Assembly: GCA_902803635.1 (NCBI GenBank)
Contig: CADCQU010000362.1
Span: 1-8,645, forward strand
Length of the DNA stretch: 8,645 bases
Source of the DNA: an uncultured Lachnospiraceae bacterium
Lineage (GTDB): Bacteria > Bacillota > Clostridia > Lachnospirales > Lachnospiraceae
Reading direction: 5' to 3'
In this document: in pieces, positions 1 to 6,981 of the stretch
How the letters are laid out: every line of letters starts with the position of its first letter
How positions within the stretch are numbered: position 1 is the stretch's first letter
The notes under the pieces: generated by a model
Database searches by the model: none
Seen by the model: the letters and a program-made list of their open reading frames with translations, nothing else
Told to the model about the DNA's origin: nothing
Made by a program: the position numbers and the translations under genes

Positions 1-3000
1 CGAGCCGCCCATGGCTCCCATCATCGCCGAAGCATCTCCGGACGAGCCGCCCATGAGGGCCGCCATCCCGCCGGAGCCGGAGGCCGCGGCGGCGGCGACG
101 CTGCTCGTCTCGATCTGCATATCGAGGATGTTCTCGCGGGTCAGGAGGTTGTTGGTGTCTCGGATGACCACCGACAGCGTCTCGCCATTCTTCTCGATGG
201 TCGTCGATTTGGCGGAGGTGTTGAGCCGCCCGGCGATGGCCGCGTAAATCTGGGCCACCGTGAGGCCGTAGCTCATGGCCTTATCCTTGTCAATATCGAG
301 GTGGAGCGTCTTCGCAGCGTCCTCATTTCCCGTGGAAACGTCCGTAAAGCCCTCCACCGTGCGGACGACGTCGGCAACCTCGTCCGAGACCTCGCGCAGC
401 GTCGCAAGGTCCTTGCCGTAAATGTTCACCGAGAGACCGCTCGCCATGAGGCTGGTAAGGTCGCCCATGCCGCTCGACGACACGGAGACGGTACACGGCA
501 AATCCGCCGTCACCGCCTCAATCCCTTCCCGCACCTTCCGCATGAAGTCCGGATCGTCCGACTCCGGCTCGACATAGCAAATGTACTCGCCGTAGGTGCC
601 CGCCGAGGAGAGGGATGCGGAGACCAGCCCCGCCGTCCCCGAGGAGCTCAGGGAGCCGACGGACTTTACGCCCTCGACGGTGAGAATCTTTTCCATCACC
701 TCGTCCACCTTCCGGTACGAGGTCTCGCGGTCGTCCTCCTCGGGGGTCGTTACACTCACCTGCAGGTTGTTGCCTGCCATGTCCGGCAGGACGACGATGC
801 CCATGACAAGGAGCCGCCAGGTGCAGAAGGCCAGAAGGCCGACCGCAACGAGAAGCGTCAGGAGCTTATGGCGGAGACAGAAGCCAAGGCTCTTGCCGTA
901 GGCATTTTGCAGGCCCTCGAAGAGACGGCTCTTTTTCGGGCGGAAACGCCGAAGCACCGTGCTGGAGGCCGCCGGCACCACCGTCATCGCCACGAGGAGC
1001 GAGGCGACGAGGCAGAACGAGATGGAGAGGGCCATCGGGACCATGAGCTCCCGCACCATGCCGGTCGTAAAGACCATCGGCAGGAAGACGCTGACCGTGG
1101 TCAGGGTCGAGGCCGTGATGGCCCCGAAGACCTGCTTCGCGCCCTGCACCGCCGCACGCGGGGCCGCGATGCCCCGGCCGCGCAGGCGGAAAATGTTCTC
1201 GATGACGACGATGGAGTTGTCGACGAGCATGCCGATGCCCAGCGCAAGGCCCGAGAGCGTCATCATGTTGAGCGAGAGGCCCGAGAAATAGATGAGCACC
1301 AGGGCGAAGAAAAGCGAGAGCGGGATGCTGATCGCGACAAGGACGGTTGGCCGTAAATCCCGGAGGAAGAGCGCGAGGATGATGACGGCGAGAATCGCGC
1401 CAAGCAGCATGCTGCGGACGATGCTGTCCACGATGAGGTCGATGTACTGGCCCTGGTCCATGAGGGTTACCACCGTAAGGCCCGGATCGTCCTCCCGCAT
1501 CTTCGCAAGCGTCTGTCCCACCGCCTTCGAGACGGCATTAGTCCCGGCTGCGGAGCCCTTGAAAATGGAGAGCACCACAGAGTCGGAGCCGTTCAGCTTG
1601 GCATAGCTGTCATCCGCATTGTCTATGATCGTGACATTTGCCACGTCCGAGAGACGGACGGTGCCGATGCCGTCCATGTCCACGAGGAGGACGTCGGCGA
1701 TGTCCTCTGAGGACTCGTACTCGTCGCCAATCTTGAGGAGCCAGGACTGGTCGTTCTCGTCGTCGATATAGCCGGCCGGCATCGAGAAGTTCTGGGCATA
1801 GATCATCTGCGCAAGCGTCCCGACCGTGAGCAGCTTGTCGGCATTTGCATTCTTAAGAGCCTCCTCCTTCGACGCCTCATACTGGGCGCGGGCGGAGGCG
1901 AGCTGCGCCTGGGCCTGGGAGAGCTGCTGCGCCGCGGAGGAGAATCCCACCGCCGCATCGAGCTGCCCCTGGGTCATCTGCGCGAGGGCGCTTTCCATGT
2001 TGTTCATAAGGCCCGGCACCTGGTCGAGGTAGCTGTTCACCGTGCCGACCACAGCCTGCACCGAGGCGGCCGGGTTCGCGGAGACCTGGGCCGCCGGCGA
2101 GGAGCGCACCACCGAGAGAATGGTTCCGATCTGCGAGACGGCTCCGCCGATCTTCGTCACCGCCGAGAGGAGCGAGGAGACCGAGCTGCCGTCGGCATTT
2201 GCCGCGACCTCCTGAAGGCTCTTGAGAACCTCGTTAAACTCCACGCCGAGATTCGCGTCGGTGACCGCATTTGCCGCCTTCTCCGTCGCGGCCGCAAGGC
2301 TCTGGGCGGCCAGGTTGTACGCCTCCCTGGCCTCCGTAAGGTCGGCAAATGTCTTCTGGACGGCATCCTGGGTCTTCTGGTAGGCCCGCGTCAGCTCCGG
2401 ACCGGCATTCTCCCCCGCCGCGCGGAGGGCGTCGCGAGCCTTCTCCTCGGCAATCACCGCCGCGTTGTAGGCCTCGCGGAGCTCGGTAACACGTTCGGAG
2501 GCGCCGTCATAGGCCGTCCGGGCATCCGCCGCCGCGGCCTGGAAGGAGGCGCGGAGGGACTGGTAGTAGCCATTGACCGTCTGCTGGAGGGTCGTAACGC
2601 GGGCGGCAAGATCCGCGGCCCCCTGCCGGAGCCCTGCGGCGACCGCATTTGCCGGACCCCGAAGACCCGCGAAGAGGGCGGACGAGAGCATGGAGCCAAA
2701 GCTCTTCTCCTGCTCCTCCAAAAGCCGCTGGCCCTCCTCCACCTGCTTCTCGGCAGCGTCCAGCTGCGCCTCGGCTTCCTTGAGGGCGTTGGTCGTAGTC
2801 CGCAGGATTTTCTCGTTGAGGACCGCAATCTTGTCCGCGTCGAGGTCGACCTGCACGGTGCGTTCCACAAGGCCCACGCCGGTCACGGAGGCGACGCCCT
2901 CCTGCCGTTCAATGACGGGAATGAACTGGTTTTGGATATAATCGGACAGGGCATAGATGTCCATGCCCTCGTGCTCGACGGCGACGTACATGGTCGCGAT

Positions 3001-3399
3001 CATGTCAAGGCTCAGCTCCACGACGCTGGGCGTGCCGCAGCTTTCGGGAAGGCTCCCCCGCACCTGGTCGAGCGCGCTCGAAACCTTCACGAGCACGCTG
3101 TCCATGTTGGTGTCTTCCTCAAATTCCAGCTGCGTGAGGGAATAGTTCTCCGCGGAGACCGTGCTGACGTTCTTGACGTTCGAGACCGTGCCGAGCGCCC
3201 GCTCCATCACGGTGCTGACCTCATTTTCCACACGCTCGGGGCTCGCGCCCGGATACGTCGTGATGACCATGAGGTAGGGCAGGGAGATGTGCGGCAGAAG
3301 GTCCATCGTCATGTTGGACAGGGAGACATAGCCGATCACCAGAACCGCGATGACGGCCACGAGAACGGTAAAGGGCTTACGCACACTAAATCTTTCCAT
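1..3399 (-). CDS. RND-family efflux transporter permease (3' end beyond window)
   Basis: Inner-membrane, proton-driven exporter of the AcrB/SwrC (HAE1-like) type; substrate unknown. The frame is open for 1133 codons from ATG 3399 to base 1 with no stop, so the C-terminus is missing. GGGGG lies 5 nt before the ATG. TM1 spans about residues 10-30 and is followed by the porter start (LLPHISLP, 34-41). TM2-TM4 cover about 655-735, with the TM4 proton-relay motif GMLVDNSIVVIEN (D727; the second Asp of AcrB is Asn here, as in many relatives). TM5-TM6 follow at about 755-815, and TM7 at about 846-870. Between residues 191 and 515 an Ala/Gln/Glu-rich helical segment interrupts the first porter half. 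The last 35 visible residues form a Gly/Met/Ala/Ser-rich loop. No adaptor (MFP) gene lies upstream. It has its own promoter after a terminator, so it is separate from the acyltransferase genes. The family call is firm; the substrate is not. Confidence 0.93.
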   Translation of the reverse strand, partial: MERFSVRKPFTVLVAVIAVLVIGYVSLSNMTMDLLPHISLPYLMVITTYPGASPERVENEVSTVMERALGTVSNVKNVSTVSAENYSLTQLEFEEDTNMDSVLVKVSSALDQVRGSLPESCGTPSVVELSLDMIATMYVAVEHEGMDIYALSDYIQNQFIPVIERQEGVASVTGVGLVERTVQVDLDADKIAVLNEKILRTTTNALKEAEAQLDAAEKQVEEGQRLLEEQEKSFGSMLSSALFAGLRGPANAVAAGLRQGAADLAARVTTLQQTVNGYYQSLRASFQAAAADARTAYDGASERVTELREAYNAAVIAEEKARDALRAAGENAGPELTRAYQKTQDAVQKTFADLTEAREAYNLAAQSLAAATEKAANAVTDANLGVEFNEVLKSLQEVAANADGSSVSSLLSAVTKIGGAVSQIGTILSVVRSSPAAQVSANPAASVQAVVGTVNSYLDQVPGLMNNMESALAQMTQGQLDAAVGFSSAAQQLSQAQAQLASARAQYEASKEEALKNANADKLLTVGTLAQMIYAQNFSMPAGYIDDENDQSWLLKIGDEYESSEDIADVLLVDMDGIGTVRLSDVANVTIIDNADDSYAKLNGSDSVVLSIFKGSAAGTNAVSKAVGQTLAKMREDDPGLTVVTLMDQGQYIDLIVDSIVRSMLLGAILAVIILALFLRDLRPTVLVAISIPLSLFFALVLIYFSGLSLNMMTLSGLALGIGMLVDNSIVVIENIFRLRGRGIAAPRAAVQGAKQVFGAITASTLTTVSVFLPMVFTTGMVRELMVPMALSISFCLVASLLVAMTVVPAASSTVLRRFRPKKSRLFEGLQNAYGKSLGFCLRHKLLTLLVAVGLLAFCTWRLLVMGIVVLPDMAGNNLQVSVTTPEEDDRETSYRKVDEVMEKILTVEGVKSVGSLSSSGTAGLVSASLSSAGTYGEYICYVEPESDDPDFMRKVREGIEAVTADLPCTVSVSSSGMGDLTSLMASGLSVNIYGKDLATLREVSDEVADVVRTVEGFTDVSTGNEDAAKTLHLDIDKDKAMSYGLTVAQIYAAIAGRLNTSAKSTTIEKNGETLSVVIRDTNNLLTRENILDMQIETSSVAAAAASGSGGMAALMGGSSGDASAMMGAMGGS

Positions 3400-3519
3400 A
3401 GAAACCCCCGGAAAAAAGATTTTAAATGGGGACGGCACGGCTACGCAGGAAAAACAGGCCCTTCGGTTCAATACAAAAATGTAATCATGGCAACAGGGAT
3501 TCATGCCGACCCATGGTCT

Positions 3520-3548
3520 ATTATACGTTCCCGCACCCAAAAACGAAA
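3520..3548 (-). promoter_or_regulatory. Candidate promoter of the RND permease gene
   Basis: On the minus strand a perfect TATAAT (3520-3525) lies 17 nt downstream of TTTCGT (3543-3548). The -35 is weak, the -10 is consensus. Transcription would begin near 3513, leaving a leader of about 113 nt before ATG 3399. The small palindrome GACCATGGGTC overlaps the predicted start point. I see no recognised riboswitch in the leader. It sits just after the terminator of the DHHW gene, which fits an independent unit. Confidence 0.55.
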
Positions 3549-3584
3549 TCCTTTTCAGGAAAATTTCACAAAAAAATAAGGGAC

Positions 3585-3614
3585 GAAAAAAGGACGGGGC
3601 TTTCCCGTCCTTTT
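3585..3614 (-). terminator. Rho-independent terminator after the DHHW gene
   Basis: An 11-bp perfect stem (AAAAGGACGGG, 3588-3598, with CCCGTCCTTTT, 3604-3614) closes a 5-nt loop. Read on the minus strand it is followed by a run of T. It begins 25 nt after the DHHW stop codon and separates the acyltransferase genes from the RND gene. Confidence 0.88.
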
Positions 3615-3638
3615 CAAAAATCTTCTTTGTCCGCATTC

Positions 3639-4991
3639 CTATGCCTTCCCGCCGCCGAGAAGCCCGGCGAGGGAGGTGTCCGAAAAGAGCGTGTTGGCGT
3701 TGCACAGGAAAAGCACCTCGGAAATCCGGTTCTTCTCCATGAGCGCGTCAAGGTTTCCGGTGTACCGGTGCACGTCCACGACATCCACCTGCGCGTAATA
3801 TTTCGGAAACAGAGGCAGGATGCAGTTCGCGTAGCTGTCCTTGATGATGAGAAGCCGCCGGTCCGTCTTTGCCTTCCCGCTTGTGAGCCGAAGCAGCGGG
3901 TAGTCCCCGCCTAAAAAGTATTTGTAGGCGTCCACCGTACCGAGGCAGGTGGAATCGTAAAGCTTTGCCAGCCTTCTCCCGGCGCCCCTCCCGTCCGAGC
4001 GGTCGTATACCACCGCCTTCGGCTGTTTCTTTGCGCGGTAGAGGGTGAGCACGTCCGGCTCCGGCTCCCGGAGGCCGCAGAGCGCGGCGAGTCTCCCGAC
4101 AAATGTTCCCTCCACCGTCTTTTTGGTGAAGTCTTTCTCCCCCGTCTTCATCCCGAGGGAGGTGGCTGCCGCGTCAAATGCAAGGACCGCGGCGTCGCTT
4201 GTCCACCGGGGGTCGGTCCGGTAGTACAGGTATTCGTCGGCATGGGCACGAAGCTCCTGGCGGACGTCGATGGTCGCGATGCCGGCCTCCTGCACCTTCT
4301 GGAAGAAATCGTCCATGAGGGCATTCTGGTCGGCAATCGGGGCATCCACCGCAAGCTTCGCCCGGCAAATGCTGGCCGCATTTGGCGCGAGCAAAAACTG
4401 GATGTTCGCATCCTTATGCGCGGCGGCAAATGCCGTCAGCTGCGTAATGAGGTCGGTCTCGTCCTTCTCCTCCGGAACGACGATATCCTCTGCATAGCCA
4501 TTATTGCCGAAGAGGTAAATGCCATTTTTCTCCATGACACCGCTCAACTTCTGGGCCATGTTGTAGATTTTTTGGAACTTGTCATGGAAAGGGAATTGTT
4601 CCGCGACGTGTTCCTTCAATGTGTCGGCATACCGGCTGTTCCACAAATCCTCGACGCTAACCGAGTGGAGTCTCGTCAGGGCCTTCTGCCGGACCTCGGA
4701 GAACGTCTCCTTCGGAAGAATGAAAAAGAGCAGGGCAAAGACGAGGACCACGGCGCCCATGATGCCCGCAAGAATCGGACGGTAAGGGAACCAGCGGCGG
4801 AGCTTCCCCTTTCGCACGTCCGCCGCGTCTTCCGCAGAAGCCTCTTCAGGCATATATGCTTCCTCGACAGCGTTCGTTTCCCCGGCCATATTCTCCTCTC
4901 CGTTTACATTCGCTTCCATGTATGTATTCGCTTCCCCGGTCGGAGCAGCGCTCTCTTCCCGCAAAATATCCGACGTTTTCCTCTCTTCCAT
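3639..4991 (-). CDS. DHHW-family (AlgJ/AlgX-like) membrane-anchored protein with degenerate DHHW motif
   Basis: A 450-aa protein that probably works outside the membrane with the neighbouring MBOAT protein in O-acylation of a surface polymer. Start ATG 4991 has AAAGGAGG 4 nt upstream. Residues 1-60 form an acidic, low-complexity cytoplasmic tail. KGKLRRW (61-67) precedes a single TM helix (about 72-92), so the rest is extracytoplasmic. The region at 98-165 (FSEVRQKAL, EQFPFHDKF, NGIYLFGNNGY) matches the N-terminal part of DHHW proteins. The serine-block equivalent is KDSYANC (384-390), with Ser386 kept. The name-giving motif, usually TDHHW, reads T259-D-P-R-W263, so the His expected to pair with the Asp is Arg. 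The C-terminal VDVVDVHRY and EVLFLCNANTL are typical of the family. It lies 125 bp after the MBOAT gene, with a candidate promoter in that gap and a terminator behind. It may be an altered enzyme or a non-catalytic partner. Confidence 0.85.
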   Translation of the reverse strand: MEERKTSDILREESAAPTGEANTYMEANVNGEENMAGETNAVEEAYMPEEASAEDAADVRKGKLRRWFPYRPILAGIMGAVVLVFALLFFILPKETFSEVRQKALTRLHSVSVEDLWNSRYADTLKEHVAEQFPFHDKFQKIYNMAQKLSGVMEKNGIYLFGNNGYAEDIVVPEEKDETDLITQLTAFAAAHKDANIQFLLAPNAASICRAKLAVDAPIADQNALMDDFFQKVQEAGIATIDVRQELRAHADEYLYYRTDPRWTSDAAVLAFDAAATSLGMKTGEKDFTKKTVEGTFVGRLAALCGLREPEPDVLTLYRAKKQPKAVVYDRSDGRGAGRRLAKLYDSTCLGTVDAYKYFLGGDYPLLRLTSGKAKTDRRLLIIKDSYANCILPLFPKYYAQVDVVDVHRYTGNLDALMEKNRISEVLFLCNANTLFSDTSLAGLLGGGKA

Positions 4992-5050
4992 AAATCCTCC
5001 TTTCGTAGAATAATCTGTCTCGCAATATGTCCCTCTTTAGCATCGAACGA

Positions 5051-5080
5051 ACTATACGCCTGCTTTCACCCATTTGTAAA
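5051..5080 (-). promoter_or_regulatory. Candidate internal promoter upstream of the DHHW gene
   Basis: Minus strand TTTACA (5075-5080) and TATAGT (5051-5056), each 5 of 6 to consensus, are separated by 18 nt. Transcription would start near 5044, about 52 nt before ATG 4991. No terminator is visible after the MBOAT gene, so readthrough from that gene is also likely. A CATTTG word (5071-5076) overlaps the -35. Confidence 0.5.
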
Positions 5081-5116
5081 GAGAAAATCTCGATTGCTTC
5101 CTATTATATACAAGGC

Positions 5117-6598
5117 TCAGGCGCCGAGCGCGAGGCGGGCAAAGATGTCGATGCCCCCTCCGCCGAGGGCGGCCGCGAGGGCCAGGCCAAAGAGCCCGAG
5201 CATCAGGACGAGGGCCAGCACCGGCAGGCGTTTCCGCACCCAGCGGTAAATAACAAGGAAAAGCCCCGAAACCGCGATGATGGCGACGATAAGAAGCAGC
5301 AAATTCGTGCGCAGATAGTAGAGCATCGTGGCATTTGCTATTCCCCCCGCGGCCCCGCCAAAGAGCGAAAACACGTCGGTGAGGACATTTGCCGGGGACG
5401 GTGAAAGGAGGATAGCCACGCCTACAAGGAGCAGAATGTTCGTAAAGAGCCAGCGAAGGCTGTCCGGAAAACGCGCAAAGAACCTTCCCACCGGGGACTG
5501 CCCGACAAGGAGCAGCACGACCATGTAGGCCGCAAGAATAAGGTAGGCCGCGGCCGGCCCGTGCCAGAGGGCGAAGAGCCCCGCCGCAAGGACAACGCCC
5601 ACGATTCGCCGAAGCCAGCTGCCGCTCTCCCTGAAAATCGGCTGGTAAATGTTCTCGCGGAACCACGAGACCAGCGTGATATTCCACCGCCACCAGAATT
5701 CCCGGATGGAAAGCGAGAGGAAGGGGCGGTCAAAGTTCTCGGAGAGCTTAAAGCCCAACATGCGCCCCGTGCCGATGGCCATGTCCGCGTAGGCGGAAAG
5801 CTCGAGGCTAAGCCAGAGGGCATAGGTGATGACGAGCACCCAGCTCAGGAACGTGGTATTCTCCGAATGTGGAACTTCCCGAATCCGAAGTGTCAGTACA
5901 TAGAGCGGAGCTGCAAGCAAGGTTTCCTTGAAGAAACCGAAGAGAAAACGCTCGACACCGGAGCCAAAGAGCGAAAGCGACGGCCTCGATGCCTCGTCCT
6001 TCCGCCGTCTGCGTCCTTTCCGCGATACCTCCGTGCCCGTTCGTCCCATCAAGGCGTAAAATGTCGGCCGCAGCTTTTCGAAGCGGTCAAATGGCCCGAG
6101 GGCGATGGAGGGGAAGAAGGTGTAGTAGAGGGCGAAGATGAAGAAGTTTCTCTCCGCGCTGCCCCTCCCCCGCCAAATGTCCACGTGGTAGGAGATTCCT
6201 CGCAACATGAGGAACATGAGACCCAGCGGGACGGCCACCTGCGGAACCGTGGCCTTTGCATTTGCATTTGCCGAAAGCGAAAGGAGCTTTGGCAAAAAGA
6301 CAAAAGCCGCCGGCAGAAGCAGGTTCAGGAAAATGGCCAGGACAAAGGAAAGTACCGCGCCCGCCGTGCGGGCGCCATTTGCCGCATCAAGCCTTGCATG
6401 AAGGTCCAGCCCGCAAATGTAATTGAAGAGGCAGGACAGAAGAAGCAGGCCGAGTGCCAGCGGCTGCCCGAAGCTATAGAACACCAGCGAAGCGATAAAA
6501 AGAATGATCGGCTTCGCAAGTCGCCCCGGTACCAGATAGTACAAAAGCAGAACCGCCGGAAGGAAAAAGAACAGATAGAGCAGTGACGAAAAACCCAT
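5117..6598 (-). CDS. MBOAT-family membrane O-acyltransferase (AlgI/DltB-like)
   Basis: A 493-aa polytopic protein expected to take an acyl group, commonly acetyl, from a cytoplasmic donor and pass it across the membrane for polysaccharide or teichoic-acid modification. ATG 6598 is chosen over the in-frame GTG at 6607 because AAGGAG (6607-6612) lies 8 nt before the ATG and overlaps the GTG. The N-terminus MGFSSLLYLFFFLPAV is typical. Family landmarks: GISYHVDIWRG (134-144), FFPSIALGPFDRF (161-173), YADMAIGTGRMLGF (270-283), ENFDRPFL (287-294) and the catalytic-His block LWHG (His346). The preceding block, usually RRWHIS, reads W303-R-W-N306-I-T, so the first conserved His is Asn. A Lys/Arg-rich cytoplasmic loop sits near 193-204. 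About ten or more hydrophobic segments are visible. The DHHW partner gene follows 125 bp later. The reaction and the polymer cannot be named from sequence. Confidence 0.92.
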   Translation of the reverse strand: MGFSSLLYLFFFLPAVLLLYYLVPGRLAKPIILFIASLVFYSFGQPLALGLLLLSCLFNYICGLDLHARLDAANGARTAGAVLSFVLAIFLNLLLPAAFVFLPKLLSLSANANAKATVPQVAVPLGLMFLMLRGISYHVDIWRGRGSAERNFFIFALYYTFFPSIALGPFDRFEKLRPTFYALMGRTGTEVSRKGRRRRKDEASRPSLSLFGSGVERFLFGFFKETLLAAPLYVLTLRIREVPHSENTTFLSWVLVITYALWLSLELSAYADMAIGTGRMLGFKLSENFDRPFLSLSIREFWWRWNITLVSWFRENIYQPIFRESGSWLRRIVGVVLAAGLFALWHGPAAAYLILAAYMVVLLLVGQSPVGRFFARFPDSLRWLFTNILLLVGVAILLSPSPANVLTDVFSLFGGAAGGIANATMLYYLRTNLLLLIVAIIAVSGLFLVIYRWVRKRLPVLALVLMLGLFGLALAAALGGGGIDIFARLALGA

Positions 6599-6606
6599 GG
6601 GTAACA

Positions 6607-6612
6607 CTCCTT
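6607..6612 (-). promoter_or_regulatory. Ribosome binding site deciding the MBOAT start
   Basis: AAGGAG on the minus strand ends 8 nt before ATG 6598. It overlaps the alternative GTG at 6607, which therefore cannot be served by it. This supports the shorter, 493-aa product. Confidence 0.8.
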
Positions 6613-6708
6613 ATAAAGGATTCCGGTAGGTGATCGATAACAGTAGCTTTCGTAGAAGCAGAAGGGCAAGGAAATCAACTTTCAAGAAATGCGGCCACGC
6701 CCCGTGCC

Positions 6709-6722
6709 TCCCCATATGGGGA
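6709..6722. repeat. 14-bp perfect palindrome
   Basis: TCCCCATATGGGGA is a perfect dyad, 111 bp upstream of the MBOAT start and 4 bp from the large inverted repeat. It could be a dimeric-regulator site or part of the neighbouring repeat composite; nothing here decides between them. Confidence 0.6.
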
Positions 6723-6726
6723 CTTA

Positions 6727-6881
6727 GGAACCGTTAAGAAATAGCTTATACATTTGGCTTGTCTAAATCCGTTTCTAACTGCGTTGTCGTCAGTCGGCGT
6801 AGTTCGCTACGCCTCCCTCCTCCGCCTTGTAGAAACGAATTTATCCTAAGCCAACTGTACAACTTATTTCTTAACAGCTCC
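6727..6881. repeat. Long imperfect inverted repeat with nested hairpin (MITE-like or REP-like)
   Basis: The left arm (6733-6777) begins GTTAAGAAATA and contains TACA, TTGGCTT, TAAAT and CGTTTCTA. The right arm (6830-6875) is its reverse complement with the same blocks in order and few mismatches. GGAACC and AGCTCC extend the pairing outward at lower quality. The 52-nt centre carries a perfect 7-bp hairpin, GGCGTAG-TTCG-CTACGCC (6796-6813). There is no coding capacity and no obvious target-site duplication. Size and form fit a non-autonomous mobile element or a dispersed structured repeat; as RNA it would fold into one long hairpin on either strand. Confidence 0.75.
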
Positions 6882-6883
6882 TT

Positions 6884-6979
6884 ACCGTGGCGAAGCCGTG
6901 GGGCCTTTTCCCCTTGCTTCCCCCTCCAGGGGGAGGTGGCACGGCGTAGCCGTGACGGAGAGGGGCCGTCAGTAACGGC
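6884..6979. repeat. GC-rich block of short hairpins, probable dispersed intergenic repeat
   Basis: Several short dyads lie in series: GGC-GAA-GCC near 6890, CCCCCTCCAGGGGG near 6922-6935, CACGGC-GTA-GCCGTG near 6940-6954, and GCCGT-CAGTA-ACGGC (6965-6979). The sequence resembles, from memory, palindromic units found in many copies in gut Firmicutes genomes; this is not verified. It abuts the stop codon at 6982-6984 and may act as the transcript end of the DUF4358-like gene, although it lacks a T-tract. Confidence 0.55.
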
Positions 6980-6981
6980 GT

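Larger units (their letters stand above)
6599..6981. other. 383-bp intergenic island rich in palindromes and repeats
   Basis: No convincing gene lies here. From the MBOAT side it holds the ribosome site, about 95 bp with no recognised element (6613-6708) and no strong promoter, a 14-bp palindrome (6709-6722), a long imperfect inverted repeat (6727-6881) and a GC-rich block of short hairpins (6884-6979) that runs up to the stop codon of the DUF4358-like gene. Short open frames cross it on both strands, but their predicted peptides (for example DGPSPSRLRRATSPWRGKQG) are of the low-information kind produced by dispersed palindromic repeats. The island separates two genes that are often close neighbours in related genomes. 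Confidence 0.7.

Noticed and set aside
301..1356. 351-codon plus-strand open frame
   Set aside because: It lies opposite the RND gene, is His/Arg/Asp-rich with no domain, and is the expected antisense shadow of GC-rich coding DNA.
3470..3513. Tiny open frames (6-9 codons) in the RND leader as a regulatory leader peptide
   Set aside because: No ribosome site precedes them, and one starts almost at the predicted transcript start.
4242..5249. 335-codon plus-strand open frame
   Set aside because: It crosses the DHHW gene, the gap and the end of the MBOAT gene on the opposite strand; composition is shadow-like and no ribosome site is seen.
5561..6586. 341-codon plus-strand open frame
   Set aside because: Antisense to the MBOAT gene; very polar translation without any recognisable family.
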